From Pyrobaculum arsenaticum DSM 13514 (GTDB taxonomy: Archaea; Thermoproteota; Thermoprotei; Thermoproteales; Thermoproteaceae): a DNA stretch of 64,000 nt. Below the pieces are notes generated by a model. That model ran no database searches, had not been told where the DNA came from, and saw only the letters and a program-made list of their open reading frames with translations. The DNA is taken from the NCBI RefSeq assembly GCF_000016385.1, contig NC_009376.1, forward strand, positions 2,046,001-2,110,000, read 5' to 3'. Each line of letters starts with the position of its first letter. Within the stretch, counting starts at the first letter, position 1. The position numbers and the translations under genes were made by a program. Shown here one piece after another: positions 24,840 through 34,655 of the stretch.

Positions 24840-25333
24840 TGGATCTCTTTGTTTTTTTCGCGCTTATCTGGCCTCCCTACGTCGCCAATGGCTCCGCAGT
24901 TTTGGCGTCGAGGCTCAAGTGGCGCCACCCGGTAGACTTTGGGCACAACTTCGTAGATGGCCGGCGCCTTTTTGGAGATGGCAAGACATACGAGGGTTTG
25001 GCTATAGGCGTTGTCTTGGGCACAGTCGTAGGGTATCTCCCCAATCTCCTACATCCAACATTAACCTTGTTAGATGCACTAATTCTCTCAGTCGCTGCCC
25101 TCCTCGGCGATCTGCTTGGGGCTTTTATAAAGAGGAGGCTGTGCATGCCGAGGGGGCACCCCGCCTTTCCCCTAGACCAGCTGGACTTCATCCTCATGGC
25201 AATGCTGGTTCGTAGCCTCTACGCAGACGTCCCCGTAGAGTATATAATAGCCGCATCGGTAGTTACGCCGATAATACATAGAGCAACCAACATAGCCGCA
25301 TACATTCTAAGGCTAAAAAAAGAGCCTTGGTAA
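24839..25333 (+). CDS. carS: CDP-archaeol synthase
   Basis: This integral membrane enzyme transfers CTP onto unsaturated archaetidic acid to form CDP-archaeol, the activated precursor of archaeal phospholipids. The 164-residue protein has the CarS/DUF46 pattern: WPPYVANGSAVLASRL at the N terminus, DFGHNFVDGRRLFGDGKTYEG as the conserved cytosolic loop, AALLGDLLGAFIKRR and PLDQLDFIL. Four to five hydrophobic segments are evident. It follows the C2H2 gene with a TAATG junction. Confidence 0.92.
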   Translation: MDLFVFFALIWPPYVANGSAVLASRLKWRHPVDFGHNFVDGRRLFGDGKTYEGLAIGVVLGTVVGYLPNLLHPTLTLLDALILSVAALLGDLLGAFIKRRLCMPRGHPAFPLDQLDFILMAMLVRSLYADVPVEYIIAASVVTPIIHRATNIAAYILRLKKEPW

Positions 25334-25626
25334 CAGGCGCTAGCAAGCTCTCCTCAAGCCGATCGCCGCCGTTTGTACGCGTTTCCCTCTCAACGACGCC
25401 GCCAGGCATGGCGCTCGCCACTTACGTATGGCAGCGCTTTTCACCATAAGCGGTCCGCCGGTAGACCGCAAATCCGCCTAAAGCAACAGCCTTCAACTCA
25501 TCTAGGCCGGGCGTGTGGCCGCGAGTATTGCAATGGTCAGTGCGCCGGCTACGCGCGTCTACTATGAGTCTCAAAACCTGTCTCCTTGAGTGAGCGAAAT
25601 ATAAATACATCCCTTATAAGGCATCT
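25334..25626. other. Intergenic region, promoter of ATP synthase subunit F
   Basis: This is a 293-bp, mostly G/C-rich stretch without a gene that I can support on either strand, and without a tRNA or repeat. Its end carries the TATA element aaatataaata (25598-25608), about 25 bp before the ATG at 25627. Confidence 0.45.
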
Positions 25627-25917
25627 ATGCACATAGTGATAGGTGACCGTTACACTGTTGCGCTGTTTAAGTTAATGGGGTTTGAGGGTAAGACTATTGA
25701 AGACCCCGAGGAGGCTCTTAGTTTCATTAAGAAAGGTCTTGACGTCTACGATGCGATATTCCTAACTTCTAACATTGCAAAGGCTATTAGTAAGGAGCTT
25801 GACGAAATCCGCATGCGCAACCCCAGAAAACTAATAGTTGTTGTGCCTAGTGTCGGGGATGGGATGGATCGCGAGGTTAATTATTTACAAATCGTAAGGC
25901 AGGTCCTTGGTGGGTGA
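25627..25917 (+). CDS. atpF: A-type ATP synthase subunit F
   Basis: A 96-residue subunit of the central stalk of the archaeal A1Ao ATP synthase. IVIGDRYTVALFKLMGFEG and DPEEALSFIKKGLDVYDAIFLTSNIAKAI match the F-subunit Rossmann-like domain, and RKLIVVVPSVGDGMD is the family's conserved last strand. It is first in an F-E-A group with its own leaderless start. Subunits B, D, C, I and K are not in the window. Confidence 0.88.
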   Translation: MHIVIGDRYTVALFKLMGFEGKTIEDPEEALSFIKKGLDVYDAIFLTSNIAKAISKELDEIRMRNPRKLIVVVPSVGDGMDREVNYLQIVRQVLGG

Positions 25918-25950
25918 CATAATTTATAAACGTGGCTTGTCTGGAAGGGT

Positions 25951-26517
25951 ATGTCGCTTTTCGAAGATTTAATCCGGACTAAAATTGCAGAGCTGGAGGA
26001 GCTTAAGAAGAACCTCCTCGTTAACATAGAGACAAGAATAAGGAAAGACGCCGACGCCGCCCTGAATAAGTATACAGAACTAGTTACTAATCTCGAGAGC
26101 GAGGTAACTCTCGAAAGGGAGCGTATCCTCTACGACGCTACAGTCAATGCCAGGAAAAGAATAGCGGAGACCTACGAGGAGCTTCTTAAAGACCTAGTCA
26201 ACTCTCTCTACGAGGAGGTGGACAAGATAAGAGGCTCAGAGAGATATGTCAAGTTTTTGACATCGCTGATAGAAAGCGCGACGGCGTACATCCAGAGCAG
26301 AGAGGTGGTGATATACACATCGCCGAAAGATAGGGGGGTGGTGGAGGCCATCGCGAGGAACATGGGGCTAACAGGACTGGTAAATGAAAAGGATATAAGA
26401 GGTGGCGTCATTGTCGCGTCGAAAGATGGAAGCATCGTAGTGGACTACACGTTGGAGTCAATTATACAGAACAAACTAGAAGAAATAAAACACCTCCTAT
26501 ATCTTGAGACACAATGA
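25951..26517 (+). CDS. atpE: A-type ATP synthase subunit E
   Basis: This is the peripheral-stalk subunit of the A1Ao ATP synthase, with 188 residues. The N-terminal 110 residues form a long, charged coiled coil. The C-terminal alpha/beta head contains RGGVIVASKDGSIVVDYTLESII, which is diagnostic for subunit E. The TATA element atttataaac (25921-25930) gives a leaderless ATG at 25951. The stop overlaps the subunit A start as ATGA. Confidence 0.88.
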   Translation: MSLFEDLIRTKIAELEELKKNLLVNIETRIRKDADAALNKYTELVTNLESEVTLERERILYDATVNARKRIAETYEELLKDLVNSLYEEVDKIRGSERYVKFLTSLIESATAYIQSREVVIYTSPKDRGVVEAIARNMGLTGLVNEKDIRGGVIVASKDGSIVVDYTLESIIQNKLEEIKHLLYLETQ

Positions 26518-28295
26518 GCGGAAAAATTGAGTACATATCGGGGCCTGTAGTAAAAGCCGACTTGCCAGGGGCGCGGCTATACGAGCTAGTATTCGTAGGC
26601 GAGATAAGACTCTTCGGCGAGGTGGTGAGAGTACAAGGCGACAAGGCCTTTATACAGGTCTACGAGGACACCACAGGGCTAAAGCCGGGGGAGCCTGTGG
26701 AGAGGACAGGAGAGCCTCTAAGCGCTTGGCTCGGCCCCACTATCATAGGCAAGATCTATGACGGAGTACAGAGGCCGTTGAAGGACATAGAAGAGATTTC
26801 TAAAAACCCGTTCATCGCCCGCGGAATTGGATACGACAAGGCGCCCCCACTTGACTTAAAGTCTGAGTTCGACTTCCGCCCCGCGGTTAAGCCAGGCGAT
26901 GAGGTAAGTCCCGGAGATGTGTTGGGATCTGTAAAGGAGACGGAACTAATGACACACTACATCCTCTACCCGCCTCTGCCAGAACACGCGCCGGGAGTGG
27001 TGGAATGGGTTGCGGAGGGCAAATACAAGGTAGACGACGTGATTGCGAGAATTAAGACAAAACGTGGCGTCGTCGAGGTGAAGATGTGGCACAAGTGGCC
27101 GGTGAGGAGGCCGAGGCCGTTTAGGGAGAAGCTACCCCCAGTGGAGCCTCTCATCACAGGCGTCCGCACGGTGGACACCATGTTCCCGATTGCGAAGGGT
27201 GGCGCCGCAGCGGTGCCCGGGCCCTTCGGCTCAGGAAAGACCGTCATGATTAGGACTCTCTCCATGTTTGCACAAAGCCGGTTCATAATTCCCGTGCTCT
27301 GCGGGGAGCGCGGCAACGAGGCTGCCGACGCCCTCCAGGGCCTGCTCAAGCTGAAGGACCCCGCCACCGGCAGGCCGTTGCTGGAGAGGACAACAATTAT
27401 CGTCAACACCAGCAACATGCCCGTCGCAGCGAGAGAGGCGTCGGTCTACATGGGGACGACCTTGGGCGAGTACTTCCGCGACCAGGGCTACGACGTCCTA
27501 GTGCTGGCCGACTCCACCTCCCGCTGGGCGGAGGCCATGAGGGAGGTAGCTCTCCGCATTGGCGAGATGCCTTCGGAAGAGGGCTACCCCGCCTACCTCC
27601 CCACAAGGCTTGCCGAGTTCTACGAACGCGCGGGACGCGTGGTGCTGATGGGCAGCAAGGAGAGAATAGGCTCTTTGACTATCGCCGCGTCTGTCAGCCC
27701 GCCGGGAGGCGACTTCACGGAGCCGGTTACCTCAAACACCCTGCGCTTCATCGGCGCGTTCTGGCCTCTGTCGCCGAGACTGGCCTATTCGAGACACTAC
27801 CCAGCTATCGACTGGCTCGCCGCCTTCTCGAGATACGTGGACACCGTTGAGGTGTGGTGGTCAAAGAATGTCTCGCCGGAGTGGAGAAAAATCAGAGACT
27901 CTCTCCAGTCCCTACTGGTTAAAGAGGCCGAGCTCCAGGAGATTGTGAGAATTCTGGGCACCGAGGCGCTGAGCGAGTACGAGAAACATATTCTCAACGT
28001 CGCGTTTATGATAAGAGAGGGCTTCCTGAAACAGGATGCCTACAACCCAATAGATACGCCATCGGCGCCAATAAAGCAGTTCCTCCTCATGAAGGCAATA
28101 TATACATACTACGAGGAAGGCCTAAAGGCAATTGAGGCGGGTGTACCCGCATCAGCGCTGAGAGAGTTAGACAGCGTAAAGAGGTTGCCAAGGCTGAGAA
28201 TGGAAGTGACTAACGACGCCGCCAAGGAACAACTCACAAAATTCATAGAGACGCTGGTTCTGGAGATAAGAGAGAAGGTTGCTAGGAAGTCTTAA
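26514..28295 (+). CDS. atpA: A-type ATP synthase catalytic subunit A
   Basis: The nucleotide-hydrolysing or -synthesising subunit of the A1 headpiece, with 593 residues, the normal length. Walker A is GPFGSGKT at 236-243, followed by the family-specific non-homologous region (residues about 110-200). Catalytic segments CGERGNEAADAL and VLADSTSRWAEAMRE and the PSEEGYPAYLPTRLAEFYERAG stretch are all present. No intein is inserted in the P-loop, unlike in some archaea. It is translationally coupled to subunit E. Confidence 0.96.
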   Translation: MSGKIEYISGPVVKADLPGARLYELVFVGEIRLFGEVVRVQGDKAFIQVYEDTTGLKPGEPVERTGEPLSAWLGPTIIGKIYDGVQRPLKDIEEISKNPFIARGIGYDKAPPLDLKSEFDFRPAVKPGDEVSPGDVLGSVKETELMTHYILYPPLPEHAPGVVEWVAEGKYKVDDVIARIKTKRGVVEVKMWHKWPVRRPRPFREKLPPVEPLITGVRTVDTMFPIAKGGAAAVPGPFGSGKTVMIRTLSMFAQSRFIIPVLCGERGNEAADALQGLLKLKDPATGRPLLERTTIIVNTSNMPVAAREASVYMGTTLGEYFRDQGYDVLVLADSTSRWAEAMREVALRIGEMPSEEGYPAYLPTRLAEFYERAGRVVLMGSKERIGSLTIAASVSPPGGDFTEPVTSNTLRFIGAFWPLSPRLAYSRHYPAIDWLAAFSRYVDTVEVWWSKNVSPEWRKIRDSLQSLLVKEAELQEIVRILGTEALSEYEKHILNVAFMIREGFLKQDAYNPIDTPSAPIKQFLLMKAIYTYYEEGLKAIEAGVPASALRELDSVKRLPRLRMEVTNDAAKEQLTKFIETLVLEIREKVARKS

Positions 28296-28324
28296 TATTT
28301 TTATAGTATCTACAACCTCGCCAC

Positions 28325-28552
28325 GTGTCTAGAGTCTCTCTTGGGGTTAGAGAAGTCTCTGTAATACCTAAGGAGGAGGCAAAAGAACTCCTCAAAAGGC
28401 TAAGGATAAGGCCATGGCAACTACCGTGGATCAGGTCGAGCGACCCCTTAGCCAAGTTGGTAGACGCCAAGCCTGGGGACGTGTTGAAAATAGTTAGGGA
28501 GTCTCCCACCGCTGGCGAGTTTGTTGTGTATCGCCTTGTCGTCCCGGGCTAA
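28325..28552 (+). CDS. rpoH: RNA polymerase subunit H (Rpb5)
   Basis: This 75-residue protein corresponds to the C-terminal assembly domain of eukaryotic Rpb5, the archaeal form. LLKRLRIRPWQLPWIRSSDPLAKLVDAKPGDVLKIVRESPTAGEFVVYRLV is a textbook match. The GTG start at 28325 is leaderless from tatttttatag, about 25 bp upstream. It opens the RNA polymerase cluster. Confidence 0.95.
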   Translation: MSRVSLGVREVSVIPKEEAKELLKRLRIRPWQLPWIRSSDPLAKLVDAKPGDVLKIVRESPTAGEFVVYRLVVPG

Positions 28553-28587
28553 GTTGAAATTTATATACATATCTCTCTTGTGGGCCG

Positions 28588-31500
28588 ATGGTTGATCTAC
28601 TTCCTCTACCCGTGATATCACCCTCTGGAGACGGAGGGCTTCTTACAAAAGACGATAGGTGGGCCTTGGTGGAGAGGTTTATAAAAGACAAGGGGCTCGC
28701 CAGCCACCAGATAAAGTCTTTCAACGACTTCCTAGACAAGAAGCTCCCCCGCATTGTCGAGGATTTCAAGGTGGTTGATACAGAGATTAAGGGGCTGAAA
28801 CTGGTGTTGGAGAAAATCGAGGTTGGGTGGCCGAGGATTAAGGAGTCGGACGGTTCCGAGTCCCTTATCTACCCCATGGAGGCTCGGCTCCGCAACGCCA
28901 CCTACTCGGCGCCCTTGTACCTAACCGCGGTTTTGTACGTAGATGATGAGCCCTACGCCACAGAAACGTTCTACATAGGGGAGTTGCCCATAATGGTTAA
29001 GTCGAAACGTTGCAACTTGACCCGGCTGAGGCCAAGTGAGTACCCTAAGAGGTTTGAGGACCCCCAAGACTTCGGCGGCTACTTTATCATAAACGGGAGC
29101 GAGCGGGTTATTATAAGCCAGGAGGACCTCGTCGCTGATAGGCCAATTTACGACAAGGGCGACAAGCCCTCCGTGAAGTTCTTGGCCAAGACTATATCCA
29201 CCGGCATAGGGTACAGAAGCACGTTGACTGTTGAGCTGAACAAAGACGGGGTGATTTACGCCACGCTTTCGGCAATACCCGTCAAAATACCCTTCCCCAT
29301 TTACATGAAGGCTCTCGGCCTCGAGACAGACGAGGACGTGGTGAAGGCCGTGTCGGACGACCCAGACATACAGAAAGAGCTCCTCCCCTCACTCGTGGTT
29401 GCCAACCAGATAGCGATAACCCGCGAAGACGCGCTTGACTACATAGGCGGCAAGGTGGCAGTGGGGCAACCCCGGCCCGTCAGAGTGGAGCGGGCGTTGC
29501 AACTGCTAGATAGGTACTTCCTGCCTCACCTTGGCACCACGGTGCCGGATGAGAAGAAGCAACAAGAAATTAGGCTGAAAAAGGCGCTGATGCTGGGGCA
29601 AATTGTTAAGGGTCTTGTGGAGCTCCAGCTGGGGAGGAGGAAGCCCGACGATAAGGACCACGTGGCAAACAAGAGGGTGCGCTTAGTTGGCGACTTGATG
29701 ACCCAGCTCTTCCGCACGGTGTTTAAGCAGTTGCTCCAGGAGCTGAGGAGCCAGCTGGAGAAGTACTACGCCAGGGGGAGGATACCCCACCTGCAGACAA
29801 TTGTAAGGCCGGACATAATAACCGAGCGCGTCAGGCAAGCCCTAGCTACGGGTAACTGGGTAGGGGGCAAGACGGGTGTCTCCCAGATTTTAGACCGCAC
29901 CAACTACCTCTCCACTCTGAGCTACCTGAGGCGTGTTGTGTCCTCCCTATCCAGGACCCAGCCCCACTTCGAGGCCCGCGACCTCCACCCAACCCAGTGG
30001 GGGAGGCTGTGCGCAGTTGAGACGCCTGAGGGCCAAAACGTGGGGCTTGTGAAGAACCTCGCCCTCCTCGCCGAGATAACCACTGGTGTGGACGAAAACG
30101 ATGTTGAACAGATGCTCTTACAGCAGGGCGTCGTGCCTATACTAAAAGCTAGAGAGGAGGGGGTCCGTGGCGCCGAGGTCTACCTAAACGGGAGGCTGAT
30201 AGGTATCCACCCAGAACCGGAAGAATTGGTAAAGACGGTAAGGAGCTTGAGGAGGCAGGGCAAGATAAGCGATGAGATAAACATCGCTTACCTCAACGGC
30301 GTCGTTTACGTGAACAGCGACGGGGGGCGCATAAGGAGGCCTCTCCTAGTCGTGGAAGACGGGAAGCTGAAACTCACAAAGGACATTGTTGAGAGGGTGA
30401 AGAGGGGGGAGCTCACCTGGGACGACCTATTAAAAATGGGCGTAGTGGAGTACCTAGACGCCGACGAAGAAGAAAACGCCCACATAGCTGTTGACCCCGA
30501 GGGCGACCTAAGCAATTACACCCATGTGGAGATTATACCATCCTCCATCCTGGGGGCAATTGCCTCGATTATACCCTTCCTAGAGCACAACCAGTCGCCG
30601 AGAAACCAATACGAGGCCGCGATGGCCAAGCAGAGTCTGGGCTTGCCGCAGTCCAACTTCTTGTACAAGCTGGACTCCAGAGGTCATATGTTGTACTACC
30701 CAGAGAGGCCGATAGTGACTACCAGGGGTCTGGAGTTGGTGGGTTATTCGAAGCGGCCTGCAGGCCAGAACGCCGTAGTGGCTCTGCTCACCTATACGGG
30801 GTACAACATCGAGGATGCCGTCATCCTAAACAAGGCGTCAGTGGAGCGCGGCATGTTCCGCTCGGTGTTCTACCGCACATACGAGACGGAGGAGCAGAGA
30901 TACCCAGGCGGCGAGGAGGACAAAATCGAAATACCTGACAGCTCGGTCAAGGGGTATAGGGGGCCAGAGGCCTACAGCCACCTAGACGAAGACGGCATAG
31001 CCCCGCCTGAGGTGTATGTGAGTAGCAGCGAGGTGTTGATAGGCAAAACATCTCCGCCGAGGTTCTACACCACGCTGGAGACAGAGCGGATACTGAAAGA
31101 GAGACGTGACGCCTCGGTGGCCGTAAGGCGCGGGGAAAAGGGTATAGTGGACAGGGTCATAGTCACGGAGTCTCCCGAGGGCAACAAGCTTGTTAAGGTG
31201 AGGCTGAGGGAGCTCAGAATTCCGGAGCTCGGCGACAAGTTCGCAAGCCGGCACGGCCAGAAGGGAGTTGTGGGGATGTTGCTTAGACAAGAGGATATGC
31301 CATTCACAGAGGAGGGCATTGTCCCCGACATAATCGTAAACCCACATGCCCTGCCCTCGCGTATGACCGTCGCCCAGTTGCTAGAAAGCATGGCCGGGAA
31401 GGTCGGCGCCGCCACAGGGAACCTAGTAGACGCCACACCCTTTGAGGGGGTAAAGGAGGAGGACTTGAGGAAGCTGTTGCTAAAACTCGGCTACAAGTGG

Positions 31501-31971
31501 GACGGCAAAGAGGTCATGTACAGCGGCATAACCGGCGAGAAGCTCGTAGCGGACATCTTCATAGGCATTGTGTACTACCAGAAGCTACACCACATGGTAG
31601 CCGACAAGATACACGCCCGCGCTAGGGGCCCCGTGCAGATCCTCACGAGACAACCCACCGAGGGCCGCTCCCGCGAAGGCGGCCTAAGGCTGGGAGAGAT
31701 GGAGCGCGACGTCTTGATAGCGCACGGCGCCTCGGCGTTGCTCTACGAGAGGCTTGTGGAGTCGAGCGATAAGTACACGATGTATGTCTGCGAGCTGTGC
31801 GGCCTGCCGGCGTATCTGGATGCCAAGAGTAATAAGCCGAAGTGCCCAATCCACGGCGATACGGGGCAGTTCGCCAAGGTCACGGTGCCCTATGCCTTTA
31901 AGCTTCTGCTTCAAGAGCTGATTGCGCTGGGTATATACCCCAAGCTGGAGCTCTCTGAGGTGCTGGACTAA
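28588..31971 (+). CDS. rpoB: RNA polymerase subunit B (Rpb2)
   Basis: The second-largest RNA polymerase subunit, which forms the cleft wall opposite subunit A. The 1127-residue protein is one unsplit polypeptide, as in crenarchaea; methanogens and halophiles split it. Recognised regions include GYFIINGSERVIISQED, RRVVSSLSRTQPHFEARDLHPTQWGRLCAVETPEGQNVGLVKNL, GQNAVVALLTYTGYNIEDAVILNKAS, and the C-terminal GGLRLGEMERDVLIAHGAS with a zinc site CELC...CPIH. It has its own TATA element and a leaderless ATG at 28588. Confidence 0.98.
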   Translation: MVDLLPLPVISPSGDGGLLTKDDRWALVERFIKDKGLASHQIKSFNDFLDKKLPRIVEDFKVVDTEIKGLKLVLEKIEVGWPRIKESDGSESLIYPMEARLRNATYSAPLYLTAVLYVDDEPYATETFYIGELPIMVKSKRCNLTRLRPSEYPKRFEDPQDFGGYFIINGSERVIISQEDLVADRPIYDKGDKPSVKFLAKTISTGIGYRSTLTVELNKDGVIYATLSAIPVKIPFPIYMKALGLETDEDVVKAVSDDPDIQKELLPSLVVANQIAITREDALDYIGGKVAVGQPRPVRVERALQLLDRYFLPHLGTTVPDEKKQQEIRLKKALMLGQIVKGLVELQLGRRKPDDKDHVANKRVRLVGDLMTQLFRTVFKQLLQELRSQLEKYYARGRIPHLQTIVRPDIITERVRQALATGNWVGGKTGVSQILDRTNYLSTLSYLRRVVSSLSRTQPHFEARDLHPTQWGRLCAVETPEGQNVGLVKNLALLAEITTGVDENDVEQMLLQQGVVPILKAREEGVRGAEVYLNGRLIGIHPEPEELVKTVRSLRRQGKISDEINIAYLNGVVYVNSDGGRIRRPLLVVEDGKLKLTKDIVERVKRGELTWDDLLKMGVVEYLDADEEENAHIAVDPEGDLSNYTHVEIIPSSILGAIASIIPFLEHNQSPRNQYEAAMAKQSLGLPQSNFLYKLDSRGHMLYYPERPIVTTRGLELVGYSKRPAGQNAVVALLTYTGYNIEDAVILNKASVERGMFRSVFYRTYETEEQRYPGGEEDKIEIPDSSVKGYRGPEAYSHLDEDGIAPPEVYVSSSEVLIGKTSPPRFYTTLETERILKERRDASVAVRRGEKGIVDRVIVTESPEGNKLVKVRLRELRIPELGDKFASRHGQKGVVGMLLRQEDMPFTEEGIVPDIIVNPHALPSRMTVAQLLESMAGKVGAATGNLVDATPFEGVKEEDLRKLLLKLGYKWDGKEVMYSGITGEKLVADIFIGIVYYQKLHHMVADKIHARARGPVQILTRQPTEGRSREGGLRLGEMERDVLIAHGASALLYERLVESSDKYTMYVCELCGLPAYLDAKSNKPKCPIHGDTGQFAKVTVPYAFKLLLQELIALGIYPKLELSEVLD

Positions 31972-32000
31972 ACTTTTTATATTGACTTGTACCAATCGCC

Positions 32001-34655
32001 GTGTCGTTAAAGGAGGAACTTGACACTATTCCTCGTAAGGTGATTAAATCTATAAAATTCGGAGTCCTTAGCCCAGAGGTTATTCGAAAGTACTCGGTGA
32101 TGGAGGTGACAACATCGGAAGTGTACGATGAAGGCGGCTTACCGGTGAGGGGTGGTATTTCTGACCGGAGGCTGGGGGTGGCCGAGCCCGGGGCACGTTG
32201 CGAGACGTGTGGTCAAACTCACGATGTTTGTCCGGGCCATTTTGGACACATAGAGCTGGTTAAGCCTGTGGTTCACGTTGGTTTTGCCCGTGTGATATAT
32301 GACATTTTGAGAACTACTTGTCCCAACTGCGGGCGCATAATGCTCCGCGACGAGGAGATTGCGCGGTATAGGGAGAGGCTGACTAGGCTTAGTAAGAGGT
32401 GGCGTCTGCTTGCGCAGAACCTGCACGAGAGAATTAGGAGGAAGGCGGCGGAGCGTATGACTTGTCCCCACTGTGGGTATAAGCGGAATAAGGTAAGGTT
32501 TGAGCGGCCGTACTACTTCTACGAGGAGACTGAGAATGGCGCCTTGGTTAAGCTTGATCCCGAGATGCTGAGAGATAGGCTTAGTAAGATACCGAGTGAA
32601 GACTTGGAGCTTCTTGGGATCAACCCTTCTGTTTTCCGGCCCGAGTGGGCAATTCTTAAGGTGTTGCCCGTTCCGCCTCCGCATGTGAGACCTTCTATAC
32701 AGCTGGAGACCGGTATTAGGTCGGAGGACGACTTAACTCACAAGCTTGTGGATATTATTAGGATGAACGAGAAGCTTAAAATCGCCATTGAGACCGGCGC
32801 TCCTACTAACGTGGTGGACAACCTCTGGGACCTCCTCCAGTACCACGTCGCTACTTACTTTGACAACGAGCTCCCGGGGATCCCGGTGGCTAAGCACAGG
32901 GGCGGGAGGCCGCTTAAGGGGATAGCCCAGCGCCTAAAGGGCAAGGAGGGGCGCTTCAGGGGATCTCTCAGCGGGAAGCGCGTGAACTTCTCGGCGCGTA
33001 CGGTCATCAGCCCCGACCCCCACATCAGCATAAACGAGGTTGGAGTGCCTACTGATATCGCCAAGATTTTGACTGTGCCGGAGAAGGTGACTGCTTGGAA
33101 TATAGACGTGCTACGGGAGTACGTGATCCGCGGCCCCGAGACTTGGCCAGGGGCGAACTACGTCGTGACGCCCGAGGGGAGGAGGATAGATCTACGCTAT
33201 GTGAAGGACAGGAAGGCCCTCGCGGAGAGGCTGGCCCCGGGTTGGGTGGTAGAGAGGCACTTAAGAGACGGCGACATTGTTCTTTTCAACAGACAGCCTT
33301 CTCTTCACAGGGTGTCTATGATGGGCCACTTGGTCAAGGTGTTGCCGGGGAGGACGTTTAGATTGCACCTGGCCGTGTGTCCTCCGTATAACGCTGATTT
33401 TGACGGGGACGAGATGAACCTCCATGTGCCGCAGACGGAGGAGGCTAGGGCGGAGGCGAGGTTGTTAATGCTGGTGGAGAATCACATAATCACTCCGCGC
33501 TACGGCGGTGCCATTATCGGAGCGAGACAAGACTACATAATCGGGGCCTATCTGCTTTCTCACAAAACTACTTTCTTAACTAAGAAGGAGGTGGCCTTCC
33601 TCCTGGGCGCGGGTAAGTCGGAGGAGGATCCACCGGAGCCGGCGATACTCTACCCCGTAGAGCTGTGGACGGGTAAGCAGATTATCTCCCACTTCCTACC
33701 GAAGGATTTCAACTGGGTGCAACCCACCGCTTTTAAGTCGAAGTGCCAAGACGCCTATACTTGCTATGGCGATGAGTGGATTATCGTGCTGAACGGCTAC
33801 TTAGCAAAGGGGGTGTTGGACAAAAAATCGATAGGCGCCGAGCAGGTGGACTCTCTCTGGCACCGCATTGCCCGAGACTACCCGCCGGATGTGGCGAGGA
33901 GGTGGCTTGACTCGTCTCTCCGGTTGTTCCTAAGGTATCTTGATCTACGCGGCTTCACCTTTGCCATGGACTCAGTCTATATACCTACGGAGGCGTATAG
34001 GGAGGTGGAAGAAGTCATAGAGCAGGCCTTGAAGAAGGTTGAAGGACTTATCGAGGATTTCACAAGCGGGCGTCTTGAGGCCATGCCCGGCTTTACGGTG
34101 GAGGAGACGTTTGAAAACAAGGTTACAGATATCTTGTCAAGAGTTCGCGAAGACGCGGCGCAGGTTGTGGAGAAGTATATTGATAAGAACTCTGAGGGCT
34201 ACCTAATGGCTAAGACCGGCGCTAGGGGTAGTCTCGTTAACATAGTGCAGATGGTCGCCACGCTGGGCCAGCAGACTATCCGGGGCGAGCGCATTAGGCG
34301 GGGCTTTAGAAGTAGGACGCTTCCTCACTTCCCTGTGGGGGATATAGGCGCCTTTTCTGGGGGCTTTGTTAAACATTGCTTTAGGTGCGGCCTCACGCCT
34401 GTTGAGTATTTCTTCCACGCGGCGGCGGGTAGAGATGGGTTGATAGACACGGCGGTGCGCACGGCGCAGTCAGGCTACATGCAGAGGCGTCTTATCAACG
34501 CGTTGCAAGACGTCTACGTGGCCTACGATGGGACCGTGAGGTTTGGCGGCTCTATGCTACTCCAGCCCCTATACGGCGAAGACGGCGTTGATGTGAGCCG
34601 TTCAGACCACGGCAAGGTCACAGACATAAAGCTACTCAAGATGTGGATAAGATGA
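32001..34655 (+). CDS. rpoA1: RNA polymerase subunit A' (Rpb1 N-terminal part)
   Basis: The larger part of the split largest subunit, with 884 residues. Zinc sites CETCGQTHDVCPGHFGH and CPNCG...CPHCG lie in the N-terminal clamp. The catalytic Mg2+ loop NADFDGD is at 464-470. The GTG start is leaderless (actttttata about 25 bp upstream). The gene overlaps rpoA2 by 13 bp in another frame. The split point is the usual archaeal one, within the jaw region after AQSGYMQRRLINALQDVYVAYDGTVR. Confidence 0.98.
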   Translation: MSLKEELDTIPRKVIKSIKFGVLSPEVIRKYSVMEVTTSEVYDEGGLPVRGGISDRRLGVAEPGARCETCGQTHDVCPGHFGHIELVKPVVHVGFARVIYDILRTTCPNCGRIMLRDEEIARYRERLTRLSKRWRLLAQNLHERIRRKAAERMTCPHCGYKRNKVRFERPYYFYEETENGALVKLDPEMLRDRLSKIPSEDLELLGINPSVFRPEWAILKVLPVPPPHVRPSIQLETGIRSEDDLTHKLVDIIRMNEKLKIAIETGAPTNVVDNLWDLLQYHVATYFDNELPGIPVAKHRGGRPLKGIAQRLKGKEGRFRGSLSGKRVNFSARTVISPDPHISINEVGVPTDIAKILTVPEKVTAWNIDVLREYVIRGPETWPGANYVVTPEGRRIDLRYVKDRKALAERLAPGWVVERHLRDGDIVLFNRQPSLHRVSMMGHLVKVLPGRTFRLHLAVCPPYNADFDGDEMNLHVPQTEEARAEARLLMLVENHIITPRYGGAIIGARQDYIIGAYLLSHKTTFLTKKEVAFLLGAGKSEEDPPEPAILYPVELWTGKQIISHFLPKDFNWVQPTAFKSKCQDAYTCYGDEWIIVLNGYLAKGVLDKKSIGAEQVDSLWHRIARDYPPDVARRWLDSSLRLFLRYLDLRGFTFAMDSVYIPTEAYREVEEVIEQALKKVEGLIEDFTSGRLEAMPGFTVEETFENKVTDILSRVREDAAQVVEKYIDKNSEGYLMAKTGARGSLVNIVQMVATLGQQTIRGERIRRGFRSRTLPHFPVGDIGAFSGGFVKHCFRCGLTPVEYFFHAAAGRDGLIDTAVRTAQSGYMQRRLINALQDVYVAYDGTVRFGGSMLLQPLYGEDGVDVSRSDHGKVTDIKLLKMWIR

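Noticed and set aside
26514..28295. Intein in ATP synthase subunit A
   Set aside because: The P-loop region is uninterrupted and the total length is normal.
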